Assembly (NCBI GenBank): GCA_944325585.1
Contig: CALVAS010000004.1
Coordinates: 1-48,713, forward strand
DNA: 48,713 bases
Direction: 5' to 3'
Source: Candidatus Gastranaerophilales bacterium
Lineage (GTDB): Bacteria; Cyanobacteriota; Vampirovibrionia; Gastranaerophilales; Gastranaerophilaceae
A model generated the notes under the pieces. It had not been told where the DNA came from, did not search any database, and saw only the letters and a list, made by a program, of their open reading frames with translations. Positions within the stretch are counted from its first letter, which is position 1. Every line of letters starts with the position of its first letter. The translations under genes and the position numbers were made by a program. Positions 1 to 9,078 of the stretch are shown piece after piece.

Positions 1-612
1 CAAACCGTATCTGGAAACGCGTCCGTAAGTCGGTTTCATACCTACAATTCCGCAGAAAGATGCCGGAAGTCTGATAGAGCCGCCTGTATCGGAACCGAGT
101 GCTAATGTTGCTTCACATGAAGAAACACTGGCTGCAGAACCGCCTGATGAACCGCCGGGAACCTTTTTTAAATCCCAGGGGTTGTGAACTTTTTTGAATG
201 CTGAATTTTCGTTGGATGAACCCATTGCAAATTCATCCAAATTAGCTTTTCCGACAATCGGAACAAGGTTATTTAAAAGTTTTTCCGTAACAGTTGCATT
301 AAAAGGCGAAACAAAATTTTCAAGAATTTTGCTTGATGCTGTTGTTCTTGAACCTTTTAAATTCATGTTATCTTTCAGGGCAAGCGGAATTCCTGCAAGA
401 AGCGGAAGTTCTTCGCCTTTTGCTATTTTTTCATCAACTTTTTTAGCAGTTTCCAGAGCTGTTTCTTTTGTTAAAGAATTAAAGGCTCCCAATTTTTCAT
501 CAAGTTCTTCAATTCTTTCAAAAGCTGCATTTGTCAGTTCTACTGCTGAAATTTCTTTATTTTTCAAAGCTCTGCTTTGTTCGGCTGCTGATTTTTTTAA
601 AACCTCGTTCAT
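1..612 (-). CDS. gatA: Asp-tRNA(Asn)/Glu-tRNA(Gln) amidotransferase subunit A, partial (N-terminal 204 residues)
   Basis: The amidase subunit of GatCAB releases ammonia from glutamine to convert misacylated Glu-tRNA(Gln) or Asp-tRNA(Asn). The gene starts at the ATG at 612 behind GGAG and is cut by the left window edge, so the C-terminal half is missing. The amidase signature is visible: IPLALKDN with the catalytic Lys near residue 80, then the glycine/serine-rich [12 protein letters not shown] segment and [13 protein letters not shown], which hold the cis-Ser and the nucleophilic Ser. The last residues in the window are RYGL. No gatC or gatB is in the window. A promoter fits just upstream (645-673). 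The signature is diagnostic of the amidase family; GatA rather than another amidase is inferred from the close overall match. Confidence 0.93.
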   Translation of the reverse strand, partial: MNEVLKKSAAEQSRALKNKEISAVELTNAAFERIEELDEKLGAFNSLTKETALETAKKVDEKIAKGEELPLLAGIPLALKDNMNLKGSRTTASSKILENFVSPFNATVTEKLLNNLVPIVGKANLDEFAMGSSNENSAFKKVHNPWDLKKVPGGSSGGSAASVSSCEATLALGSDTGGSIRLPASFCGIVGMKPTYGRVSRYGL

Positions 613-644
613 AATTTCTCCTTAAAGCTGTAGTCTCTGCAAAA

Positions 645-673
645 ATAATATGACAAAAACACTACTTTCGCAA
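645..673 (-). promoter_or_regulatory. Predicted sigma-70 promoter of gatA
   Basis: On the minus strand TTGCGA (668-673) is followed after 17 bp by TATTAT (645-650). The start would be near 638, giving a leader of about 25 nt before the gatA ATG. Confidence 0.5.
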
Positions 674-708
674 GTGAAACTTAACATTATAAAGCATTTT
701 AAACACGG

Positions 709-3690
709 CTATTTTCTAACTTCAATTGAAATTTTGTTAAGCTGGCAAAATGTTCTTAAAACCGCTTTTGCTTTTTGAATTTCCTGATGAATGCAATTGT
801 TTTTTGTGGTTGTTTTTACGATTTCGGAGGCTTTTTCATACATTTTTGACGCACCGTTAAGATATTCTCTTTGTTTTTGGGATTTTATCAGACCCAATTC
901 CTGAAAATACTGGCCGTATTGAAGATATAATCGTGAAAGCAAATCATTCAATCCGTATTGACGCGCTGTAATAATTGCATTTTCGAGGTTGATTTTTGCG
1001 CTCTCAAAATCCGACAGCCCGATGCATGCCTTTGCCATAACCATTTGTAAAAGAATTGCAAAGAAATGGTTGTTGATTTTCGGGTTCTGTGCAACCTGAA
1101 GCGCCTGAGAAGCTATGTCATGAGCCTGCTGCGGACCTTCCGTAATAATTGTTGCATCCGCAATCAAATACCATGTTAAAAGTGCTCCGAGTGCCATTTT
1201 TTCTTTTGAAAAATACGCAATCTGATCGTTATAAATGTCCATTGCCTGATTTGTCTGGTCATTGTGGCGGAATATTATTCCAAGAAGCGATTTGAGAATA
1301 TTTTTTGTAAAATTGTCGCCGTTATTGTTTGCAAAAGTTACGACCTGAAACAAATCTTCCTGAAGTCCGTTGTATCTTTTTCTGAAAATATTATTCAGAA
1401 TATTAACAAAATTCCATTTGATTACGCATTCATTATCCAGAGATTTTGACTGTGACGTTTTGTGAATTTCTTCAAGCATTTTTTCTGATTCCGGAATGTC
1501 GCCTTTCATTGTGTTTGCAAGAGCAAGTGAAAGCCGGATTTTGCACATCAGATTGTCATCTTCAATATGGTTTCTTTCAATAATGTCAAAAAGAATTGTC
1601 AAAATTTCAAAAGCTCTGTTGTTTCCCTGCATAACAAGCGCATTTGCCAGTACAAGATAAGTTTTTACCCATGTTTCAAATACCAGATCCATCGGTATTG
1701 ACGGATGAGGCTCATTTTTGCTTAAAAATTCATCAAACGCGGGCATGATTTCGTTGTCAATAAGGTTGATAATTTGTCCGCAGTTTCCTATGTTTAAAAG
1801 AGCGTTTAATTTTGTTGATTTGACAAGTGCGGTTTCAAAATTTTGTTCGGGACGCATTTTTTCCAATACTGCATCCACGCATTCAACTTCGCCGAAGTAA
1901 TTTCCTGTTTTGCGGCAGCAGCTTGCCATATAACCCAGAAGTTCAATTTCGCGCGGAGTGTCACCGATACTTTGTGCGTTTGAAATAGCGTCCGGAAGGT
2001 AATCCATCGCTTCCTGAGGGTTGAAATCAGCAAGAAGTTTCCCTAATCTTTCACAAATATTGTATCTTGTTTTAAGAGTTTCCGTGTCATCAAGTTCGTT
2101 GATTAGTGCAAGACATTGTTTTTGTGAAATAGCATAAAGATTTGTGTCACCGATAAATGAAGCAAGTCTTGTATTTTTTGTCCAAATATCCAGCGCAAGT
2201 TTCGGGTGCTTAAGATTTTGAGCAATAATCCCCAAAATCGCGGTTGAATTCATTGTAAAGCCGGTGAGAGAGGTGAAAATTTGTTTGTTAATATCTTCAA
2301 ACCTTTCATCATTTTTCATTGCTTTTACAACGGTTTCCCAGAGATATAAACTCTTAAATCTGTAATAAATATCGTTAAGCGGTTCAATAAAATATTTCTG
2401 CTGAAGATATGCAATTATATTGCTAAAATCTTCATCTCTCAGTTCAAAAATTTGTTTAATAAGGTTCAGATTTATTTTTTCACCCAGAACAGCGCAGCCT
2501 GCAAGCGTAAAATATGCTTTCAGATTGGAATCTTTTAATATCATCAGTCTGCGGTTAATAACTTCTGCAAAAGTCTGAGGGATTACAAAATTATTGTTAT
2601 GAGTTTTGGGGCTTTCTTTGAAAAGTTCAAGCGCCTGCTCAAGAAACGCGGGATTCCCGTTGCTTTGCATAAAAAGTTTCCGCTTAACAGAATCTTCAAG
2701 TTTTGGAAAATCTTCTTCACTTTCTTTTGCGTCAGCAAAAACAAACATCTGTTTTGCATCAAGCGGAGCCAGATAAACATCCGTATAAATTCCGTCTGAT
2801 TTGTCTTCCGGAAGATAGAAAAATCCTTTTACAGGTTTGTGTTCGTCGTAGACAATCAGAATTTTTAAATCTCCGAAAATGTAATCTTTTTTGATGAAAT
2901 TGTTCAAAAATTCATATGAAAATCCGTCGATATTTTCAAAATTATTTACGACAATTACGAATTTGCTGTATTGAATTATTTTGTCAAAAATTTTATTGAG
3001 AAGTTCAAAATGTTTTGTTTTATTTGCAAGAATTGTTTCAAAAGTTCCGTTCTTTGTCGGATATAAAAAGTTCAACAAATCGTTAACTTCATTGACGTCC
3101 AAATATGGAAATTCGTTTTGGAAATATTTTGAGGCATCTTTTCTGAATTTGTTGTTGTTGATGCAAAAATTCGGCAGATTAAAAAGATTCAATATAATAT
3201 CCTGCAAGAGCCCGCCGGGTGTGAGCTGGGTTATGGGCGTGCAATTTCCGTAAAACCAGACGTAATTTTTCTCTTTCAGTTCCTGCATAACATGCGAAAT
3301 TACAAGAGTTTTGCCTGTGCCTTTGGGGCCGCTCAAAGACATGATTTTTTTCGTCTCGGAAAGAATACTTTTTACAAGAATATTTTTTGCGCTCTGCTGT
3401 GCAACCAGATTCTGTGAAGCAAATTCAAAAAGGTTTGGTTTTTGCGGTTTTGGTTCTTCTTTTGGCGGGAAAGGATATTTACATTTCCTGCAATTTAAAG
3501 CATTTGGAAAATTCACACTTTTACACTGCGGACAAATTTTCAAAATTTCATGACCGCAGTTTTTACAAACTAAATCAAAAATTGAGTTGATTGTGTTGCA
3601 ATTTTTACAAACTAATCCGGTTCTGGTTTTGCAATAAGGACATTTTAATGCATCGTCCGGAATCGTTTTTTTGCAAATTGGACATTTCAT
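709..3690 (-). CDS. Double zinc-ribbon P-loop ATPase with long TPR-like helical tail
   Basis: This 993-residue soluble protein has three visible parts. Residues 1-75 carry a string of CxxC knuckles (CPIC, CPYC, CKNC, CKNC, CPQC, CRKC), i.e. zinc ribbons. Around residues 118-130 is a Walker A, GPKGTGKT, followed by an AAA/STAND-like NTPase region; the Walker B-like strand reads FVIVVNNFEN, so its acidic residues are replaced by Asn and hydrolysis may be weak. The remaining roughly 550 residues are helical and TPR-like. The build resembles the ATPase-TPR part of MalT- or cyclase-type signalling NTPases, but no output domain is seen. It is the last gene of a cluster, 16 nt after the sigma factor, with AGGAT before the ATG. 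Inference: a signalling NTPase working with that sigma factor. Confidence 0.7.
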   Translation of the reverse strand: MKCPICKKTIPDDALKCPYCKTRTGLVCKNCNTINSIFDLVCKNCGHEILKICPQCKSVNFPNALNCRKCKYPFPPKEEPKPQKPNLFEFASQNLVAQQSAKNILVKSILSETKKIMSLSGPKGTGKTLVISHVMQELKEKNYVWFYGNCTPITQLTPGGLLQDIILNLFNLPNFCINNNKFRKDASKYFQNEFPYLDVNEVNDLLNFLYPTKNGTFETILANKTKHFELLNKIFDKIIQYSKFVIVVNNFENIDGFSYEFLNNFIKKDYIFGDLKILIVYDEHKPVKGFFYLPEDKSDGIYTDVYLAPLDAKQMFVFADAKESEEDFPKLEDSVKRKLFMQSNGNPAFLEQALELFKESPKTHNNNFVIPQTFAEVINRRLMILKDSNLKAYFTLAGCAVLGEKINLNLIKQIFELRDEDFSNIIAYLQQKYFIEPLNDIYYRFKSLYLWETVVKAMKNDERFEDINKQIFTSLTGFTMNSTAILGIIAQNLKHPKLALDIWTKNTRLASFIGDTNLYAISQKQCLALINELDDTETLKTRYNICERLGKLLADFNPQEAMDYLPDAISNAQSIGDTPREIELLGYMASCCRKTGNYFGEVECVDAVLEKMRPEQNFETALVKSTKLNALLNIGNCGQIINLIDNEIMPAFDEFLSKNEPHPSIPMDLVFETWVKTYLVLANALVMQGNNRAFEILTILFDIIERNHIEDDNLMCKIRLSLALANTMKGDIPESEKMLEEIHKTSQSKSLDNECVIKWNFVNILNNIFRKRYNGLQEDLFQVVTFANNNGDNFTKNILKSLLGIIFRHNDQTNQAMDIYNDQIAYFSKEKMALGALLTWYLIADATIITEGPQQAHDIASQALQVAQNPKINNHFFAILLQMVMAKACIGLSDFESAKINLENAIITARQYGLNDLLSRLYLQYGQYFQELGLIKSQKQREYLNGASKMYEKASEIVKTTTKNNCIHQEIQKAKAVLRTFCQLNKISIEVRK

Positions 3691-3706
3691 ATTATTTAAA
3701 TCCTGA

Positions 3707-4288
3707 TTAGTTAAACGATTGTTTAATCTTTTCCATCAGCTTGAACAAACGTTTTGAGACTTCGGATTGTGATAAATTCAAATCCTGGGCAATCTCTTTT
3801 TGTGTCATACCATTATCATAACGCAATTTGAAGATTTGTAAATACTTTTTATCAGGATCTTCATTGTCTATTTTTTCTAAAGAGTTGATAACATGCTGTA
3901 AAATCTCTTTTTTCAACAGGGTATCTTCCGGAGTGTCTTGTATGTCAGCGGTTTCATAAATAATTTTTGTATTTGCGTAAATGTTGCCGCTTTCTTTATT
4001 GCTTTCCTCATGAATCTGTTCTATTGAGATTTCTTTTGTTGGTGTAAATCCTTCTCTGGTACGACGAAGTCTGCCCGAGTCCTTTAATACGTTAAGGATT
4101 GATGTCGTGGCTATTTTTTTGAGATAAGCCTCAAGCGTTGCATCTGACGTGATTGTTTTTACGATATTCAATGAGCGTTTGCAAGTTTCATTGAAAAAAT
4201 CGTCATACAAATCTTCGTTATTTGCAAATTTTCGGTCGTTTTTTATTATTCTCTCTATTAAATCTATCTTATCCTGAGTAAATTCCAC
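3707..4288 (-). CDS. Sigma-70 family RNA polymerase sigma factor (ECF-like size)
   Basis: The 193-residue protein ends in a clear sigma region 4 helix-turn-helix (LRYDNGMTQKEIAQDLNLSQ, then SEVSKRLFKLMEKI). The first half (LYDDFFNETCKRSLNIVKTI, ATTSILNVLKDSGRLRR) fits a region 2-like segment, though it is divergent. Its length fits ECF or other small group 3/4 sigma factors. The start is GTG at 4288, with AAAGGAT 11 nt upstream. It lies 39 nt after the large TonB-like membrane protein and 16 nt before the zinc-ribbon ATPase, so all three are probably co-transcribed. No classical anti-sigma factor with a ZAS motif is present; the neighbouring membrane protein is the obvious candidate regulator, which is inference. 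Confidence 0.88.
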   Translation of the reverse strand: MEFTQDKIDLIERIIKNDRKFANNEDLYDDFFNETCKRSLNIVKTITSDATLEAYLKKIATTSILNVLKDSGRLRRTREGFTPTKEISIEQIHEESNKESGNIYANTKIIYETADIQDTPEDTLLKKEILQHVINSLEKIDNEDPDKKYLQIFKLRYDNGMTQKEIAQDLNLSQSEVSKRLFKLMEKIKQSFN

Positions 4289-4327
4289 TATACAATAATC
4301 CTTTACACTAACAGTATTATATCATAA

Positions 4328-7300
4328 TTAAAAATTAATTATAAGCCCCAGTTTGAAAGTATCGGTAGGAATCTCTCCAGATGCGGGTTTCACCACATTT
4401 AAGGTGTCTTTAACAGTTCGTAACACAATGTCATTTATCTGATTAGAACCGCTGGATTTTGTGATTTGTATATTTTCAATAGCTCCGTTATTCTTGAGTT
4501 TCAATTCAACTTTCACCTGATTTGAGTATGCGTATTCCGTTGCAAGAAGCAAATCGCTGGAAAGTGTTAATCTTATACTTTTTCCTGCTGTTTGCAGATA
4601 TTTCTTAACCTTGTCGCTGTATGACAGATAATCCGGAACTTCCCATACTAAACTTTTTATAGAAACATATGGTGTCGGGGTGCCGGCCGGTTTGGAAGCA
4701 GGCGCTTGCACCTGTGCTGAATTTGCTTTGGCTTCGGCGGGTGCTTTTGCTTTTGGTGCAGGAGTTTTGTCCGGTTTTGCCGGTTTTTGTTCTGCGGCTG
4801 CGGGTGCCGGAGTTGCTGGAGCTGCCGGTGCCTGTGTTTCAGCAGGTGACGGTGCCGGAGGCATGCCGTCTGGAGTATTTGTCATAAGATCAGTATTATC
4901 AGTAACACCGGGGGCAGGAGCCTCAGGTGTCGGAAGATTTGAATTGTCATTTTCAATCGGATTTTGTGCAAGAACGCCTGAATTCATATCATTTTTACTT
5001 TTCAGGAACATACCTGCGCCTGCAGCTGCCGCTAAAACTGCAACAAGTGCAGCGGCAACAATAATTGCTTTTTTGCCTTTTTCGGGTGCTGAAACTTTTT
5101 GTTGATCAATGAAGTTATCATCATCACTCAATTCAGAATCTTCAGAATTGCCATCCTGATTCATGTCTCCGGAATTAAACAGCATTTCCAATTTGTTGTC
5201 ATTATTTGCAGATTTTGCGTCTAAAGAATCTGCATCTGAGTTTGCGGCCGTTTCTTCTTCACTTCCGAGCAGGTCATCAATTTCAGAAATCAAATCACCT
5301 GTATTTGCTTCGCCTGCGGGTTCTTCCTCTGTTGAAAGCCCTTCGACACTCAGTCCAAGATCTTTCAAGTCATCAATGCTTATATCGTCAGGATCTTGAG
5401 CTTTTGGTGTCTCTTCATTATTTAAGTCTGATTCGTCAAGTGCGTCCAAAATCTCATTTTGTTTTGCGGAATCTGAATCAGCAGTTTCTTCTGTAAGATT
5501 TTCAAGCGCAAGCATTTGGTCAAGTTCTTTATCTTCTTCTGTTATTGCGGGAATTTCATCAACGACTTCTGCCGGTTCAGGTTGATGTAATTTTTCATCT
5601 TCATTTAACAGATTTTCTATAGAGTCAAGGTTAACAGTATTGTTGCTTGCTTCGGGCTGCTCTGCCTGTGTTGACGGAGATGAAACCGCAGAAACTTCAG
5701 GTTCTTTAGTTTCAGATTCCATTTGTAATTCATCAAGAGTTATTGTCTCGTCAAGTGTCAAATCTGCTGTCATATTTTCATCAAGAAGCATTTCGGGTTC
5801 TTGATGAAGTTCTTCAGTTTCAGCAGAGTTGAGCAGTTCAATATTGTCTTTATTCGAAACTGTTTCGGTATGTTCCGTATCCAATGTCAGGTCTTCAAGA
5901 TTTTCCAATTCAAGGGAAGGTTCGGAAATCAAGTTTTCGGAATGTTCTTCCTGATTTACAGGCTCAATGTCGTCAAAATTCAAGGTTTCCGGCTGAACAT
6001 CTGCGGATTCGTGATGTTCTTCAGCTTGTACCGGTGCGATTTCATCCAGATTTACCGTCTCCGGAGCTTTTTCTTCCGAATCTTTTGTTTCTGGCGCGAC
6101 GGTTGCTATTTCTTCAAGATTTACTGTTTCCGGCTGAATGTCGCTGGAGTCATGGTCTGAGGAAATATCCAATGTCGGAAGTTCTTCAAGATCCACGGTT
6201 AAATTTTCTATTTCATTTTCGTTAATTTCGGAATCTGAAGTTGTATCAGAAACCTCAGCAAGAGAATCTAAATCAACTGTTTCTGTATTTTCAACTGCTG
6301 TGTTTTCAGTATCATTTTGTGGAATAGTTTCCTGAGGAGAGTCCGTAATTTCATCAGACGTTGTGTCAATCGTTAATTCTTCAAGAGCCGCATCTGCAAG
6401 ACTGTTTTCGTATTCATCAAGCGTTTTGTCGGCTTCGTCCGGGGTAAAGTCCGGAAGGTTGCGTTCAAGATTGTTGAATCCGTTCATGATTTCTTCATCT
6501 TTACGCGGTTCATCAGGAAGCTGGTATGTATATTCCTGAAGCGCTGCTGCTGTTGCTTCTGCGGCTTTGTCAAGAGAAAACTCCGGTAATCCGGCCTGTT
6601 TTACTACGTCAGGCGAATGTTCCGCTCTGTATGAAAGCATTTCAAAGTTTTCAAATTCAATAAATCTGTCTCTTAACTCTGCGGATTTAACAAGATTTTT
6701 TAACAGTTGTTTTTTGTCTTTCTCAGAAATGTCATGGTCAATAAGTGACAAAATCATCATGTCTGATTCGTCAATTTCTGAGGCGGAAAGTTTTTGGGCT
6801 GTGTTGCCTTTATAATTTTCAATAAATTCTTTCAGATTTTCAGGGGCGGAAAGTTTTTCTTTTTCAATAAAATAATATTCTTCATTTTGGTTATTTTTAT
6901 TAATGAGTTTGGGCTCAAAAAATCCCAAAAATTTCATATATTTTTTGTCGTTAGACATCAAAAGAACAAGATAAATGTCAGGGAGAATATCGTATTCAAA
7001 GTGGCTTTTGGGCACGAAAATATAGTTTTCATTAAACACAACGCGGACGTCAATGTGGATATTATTAAGCATGATGTCTGCAATATCCAATTCTTCAAGA
7101 ACTTTTTGAATGCTGTGAATGTTATAGATATTTGAGATATCAACATTCTCGCTTGCAAGAAATTTCTTTGCGAGTTTTGCGCCCAGAGTATTGTAATATG
7201 CGCGGTTTTTAGTATCTTCTTTTGCAAAGTTTTTAGCGCTTACGCCTGCATCCAATTGGTCATTTTCGTCAATATAAATTAAAGTTTCCTGTCCAGCCAT
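4328..7300 (-). CDS. Large acidic single-pass membrane protein: probable DUF1822-like N-terminus, acidic repeats, TonB-like C-terminus
   Basis: The 990-residue protein starts behind a strong GGAGG. Residues about 1-170 form a folded domain; the segment VVFNENYIFVPKSHFEYDIL, then PDIYLV, recalls the cyanobacterial DUF1822 family (my recognition, not searched). Residues about 250-735 are very acidic and low in complexity, with a repeated PETVNLEEI/PETVNLDEI/PETLNFDDI unit around 375-470. A transmembrane helix, KKAIIVAAALVAVLAAAAGA, lies near 743-765. A Pro/Ala-rich spacer follows, and residues about 870-990 look like a TonB C-terminal domain (VKVELKLKNNGAIENIQITK, then SSG). Predicted topology is a cytoplasmic N-terminus with a periplasmic TonB-like end. 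It is the first gene of the cluster with the sigma factor and ATPase, suggesting envelope-to-transcription signalling. Confidence 0.7.
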   Translation of the reverse strand: MAGQETLIYIDENDQLDAGVSAKNFAKEDTKNRAYYNTLGAKLAKKFLASENVDISNIYNIHSIQKVLEELDIADIMLNNIHIDVRVVFNENYIFVPKSHFEYDILPDIYLVLLMSNDKKYMKFLGFFEPKLINKNNQNEEYYFIEKEKLSAPENLKEFIENYKGNTAQKLSASEIDESDMMILSLIDHDISEKDKKQLLKNLVKSAELRDRFIEFENFEMLSYRAEHSPDVVKQAGLPEFSLDKAAEATAAALQEYTYQLPDEPRKDEEIMNGFNNLERNLPDFTPDEADKTLDEYENSLADAALEELTIDTTSDEITDSPQETIPQNDTENTAVENTETVDLDSLAEVSDTTSDSEINENEIENLTVDLEELPTLDISSDHDSSDIQPETVNLEEIATVAPETKDSEEKAPETVNLDEIAPVQAEEHHESADVQPETLNFDDIEPVNQEEHSENLISEPSLELENLEDLTLDTEHTETVSNKDNIELLNSAETEELHQEPEMLLDENMTADLTLDETITLDELQMESETKEPEVSAVSSPSTQAEQPEASNNTVNLDSIENLLNEDEKLHQPEPAEVVDEIPAITEEDKELDQMLALENLTEETADSDSAKQNEILDALDESDLNNEETPKAQDPDDISIDDLKDLGLSVEGLSTEEEPAGEANTGDLISEIDDLLGSEEETAANSDADSLDAKSANNDNKLEMLFNSGDMNQDGNSEDSELSDDDNFIDQQKVSAPEKGKKAIIVAAALVAVLAAAAGAGMFLKSKNDMNSGVLAQNPIENDNSNLPTPEAPAPGVTDNTDLMTNTPDGMPPAPSPAETQAPAAPATPAPAAAEQKPAKPDKTPAPKAKAPAEAKANSAQVQAPASKPAGTPTPYVSIKSLVWEVPDYLSYSDKVKKYLQTAGKSIRLTLSSDLLLATEYAYSNQVKVELKLKNNGAIENIQITKSSGSNQINDIVLRTVKDTLNVVKPASGEIPTDTFKLGLIINF

Positions 7301-7474
7301 CTTAATTTCCTCCCTACATTAAATAAGATGACACGGGAATAGAAAATATTCCAAATTTTTTGTAAACTTTTGTAACAAATGTTGTAAAAAAAATCTGTTT
7401 GAGACAAAATATTTTATGTTCAGGTTTTTATTTTAGTGTTAAAAAAGTGTGTAATAATATAAGGAGGTTTTCTC

Positions 7475-7909
7475 ATGATAAGTTCTGTTTCAAGTGTAAG
7501 TTTTCGCGGCGACAAAGATGTCAATGCTTTAATCAATTCACCCGGTAAATTTTCAAATACCACGGCTCCTGCTCCGCAGTCTGCTGTTCAAAACCAACCG
7601 GAAGGCGACAAAGCTGATTTATCAACTAAAGCAGAAAATAAAGAAGATAAAAAACATACAGGTGCCATTATCGGCGGTATAATCGGTGCATTGTTTGTTA
7701 TCTGGGCAGGATTGGGTATTGCTGTAGGTAAAGGCAAAATGGCTGATTGGAATGTTGACAAAGCCGAAGGTATCGCACAAAAAGCTAAAAAGGCTGTTTT
7801 CCAAATCGGAGAATCTGCCAAAAAAGCCTATGATGCAACTCTTGGAAAATTATTTAACAAAGCTAAAAAAGCAGAGGGAGAAAGTACTCCTGCAGCTTCT
7901 CAATCATAA
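7475..7909 (+). CDS. Small membrane-anchored hypothetical protein with SVSFRG N-terminus
   Basis: The 144-residue protein is preceded by a perfect AAGGAGG. The N-terminus reads ISSVSSVSFRGDKD, then comes a polar linker, one glycine-rich transmembrane segment near residues 66-87 (TGAIIGGIIGALFVIWAGLG), and a Lys/Ala-rich amphipathic tail (AKKAVFQIGESAKKAYDATL). It has no recognised domain. It is a single-gene unit diverging from the large TonB-like gene and ending in a strong terminator shared with hemW. The tail could bind nucleic acid or membrane lipid, but this is a guess. It is real rather than a shadow: RBS, terminator and composition all agree. Confidence 0.7.
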   Translation: MISSVSSVSFRGDKDVNALINSPGKFSNTTAPAPQSAVQNQPEGDKADLSTKAENKEDKKHTGAIIGGIIGALFVIWAGLGIAVGKGKMADWNVDKAEGIAQKAKKAVFQIGESAKKAYDATLGKLFNKAKKAEGESTPAASQS

Positions 7910-7934
7910 TAAAACAGACTTATCAATAAAATAT

Positions 7935-7967
7935 AAAAATCCGCATTTTATAAAATGCGGATTTTTT
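7935..7967. terminator. Bidirectional rho-independent terminator
   Basis: The inverted repeat AAAATCCGCATTTTA/TAAAATGCGGATTTT has A and T runs on both sides. It sits between the convergent 144-residue gene and hemW and overlaps the hemW stop. Confidence 0.85.
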
Positions 7968-9048
7968 AGTCAATAAATTCTGATAAAATTACATTACTTA
8001 CAAGAATTCCGTTATTTGTCAGCGAGTACCCGCAAGAAGTCTTTTTAATATGACCGCTTGCAAGATATTTAGTTAAAATTGCGGAATATTTTTTTTCAAA
8101 ATCAATGTTGAATTTTTTATTTATGTTTCTGGTATTTATGCCTGACATTTTGCGGAAACCTAAAAATATTTCCTCCTCAAGCATTTCTTGATTTGATAAT
8201 TTGTGTTCGGTTTCTTTTTGGAGCGGATTTTCAGTATAATTTTTTATATTTTTTTGATTTGAATAACGTATGTTATTCAGGTATCCGTGGGCTGCTGTGC
8301 CGAATCCGTAATAGTTTCCGTTGCTCCAGTAATTAAGATTGTGGCGTGATACAAAATTGTTTTTTGCAAAGTTGCTGATTTCATAATGCTCAAAATCTGA
8401 GAGAGTTTTGATTGCCTCCAGATACATATCTGCTTGCAAATCTTCATCCGCAATATTTGTCGGCGGATTTTTATAAAAATAACATCCCTCATCTATTTTC
8501 AGTCCGTAAAGTGAAATGTGCTGAATATTTAATTCTTTTGCACGCGTTAAATCATTTGTAAAACTTGTAAGAGTTTGTTCCGGCAGTCCGTAGATAAAGT
8601 CAAGGCTGATATTGTTAAACCCGCAATTCTTGGCTGTTTTTACAACAAATTCAACATCCGTCGGTGTATGTTTTCTGCCGATTAGTTTTAAAATATTTTC
8701 GTCAAAACTCTGGCAGCCGATGCTTAATCTGTTAACGCCTGCGTTTTTTATTTCTTTTAAATATTTTTCATCAACCTGTTCAGGATTTAATTCCATTGTG
8801 ACTTCTGTTGTTTTGGAAAAATTAAACAACGATAAAATCTTAAAAATTTGTGATGAAGATAATATTGAAGGGGTGCCGCCGCCTATATATAAAGTTTTAA
8901 GCGGTTCGTTTGCGTAAAAATATGTAATCTCTTTTTCCAGTGCCGCAAGGTAGGTTTCTATGTATTCAGGCATGGCAAAAGATACAAATGAACAATAAAA
9001 ACATTTTTGTCTGCAAAACGGAATGTGGATATAAACGCTTTCTGTCAT
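7966..9048 (-). CDS. hemW: HemW-type radical SAM heme chaperone (coproporphyrinogen III oxidase-like)
   Basis: The 360-residue protein starts MTESVYIHIPFCRQKCFYC, with the radical SAM cluster motif CX3CX2C at C12, C16 and C19. GGGTPS follows near residue 57, then RLSIGCQSFDENIL and the HemW-type stretch NYYGFGTAAHGYL. The family binds heme and helps insert it into respiratory enzymes. True HemN enzymes are longer and have an extra N-terminal extension that is absent here, so HemW is the better call. It stands alone, convergent with the 144-residue gene. Heme-related function fits a respiring or partly respiring lifestyle, but no respiratory genes are in the window. Confidence 0.9.
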   Translation of the reverse strand: MTESVYIHIPFCRQKCFYCSFVSFAMPEYIETYLAALEKEITYFYANEPLKTLYIGGGTPSILSSSQIFKILSLFNFSKTTEVTMELNPEQVDEKYLKEIKNAGVNRLSIGCQSFDENILKLIGRKHTPTDVEFVVKTAKNCGFNNISLDFIYGLPEQTLTSFTNDLTRAKELNIQHISLYGLKIDEGCYFYKNPPTNIADEDLQADMYLEAIKTLSDFEHYEISNFAKNNFVSRHNLNYWSNGNYYGFGTAAHGYLNNIRYSNQKNIKNYTENPLQKETEHKLSNQEMLEEEIFLGFRKMSGINTRNINKKFNIDFEKKYSAILTKYLASGHIKKTSCGYSLTNNGILVSNVILSEFID

Positions 9049-9078
9049 AAATAAATTATATCATGAGGTGAATTAATT

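Noticed and set aside
4680-5105. Ala/Gly-rich 141-residue open frame on the plus strand
   Set aside because: It is antisense to the Pro/Ala-rich spacer of the large TonB-like protein; GC-rich codons there leave the opposite strand open. No ribosome binding site or family likeness.
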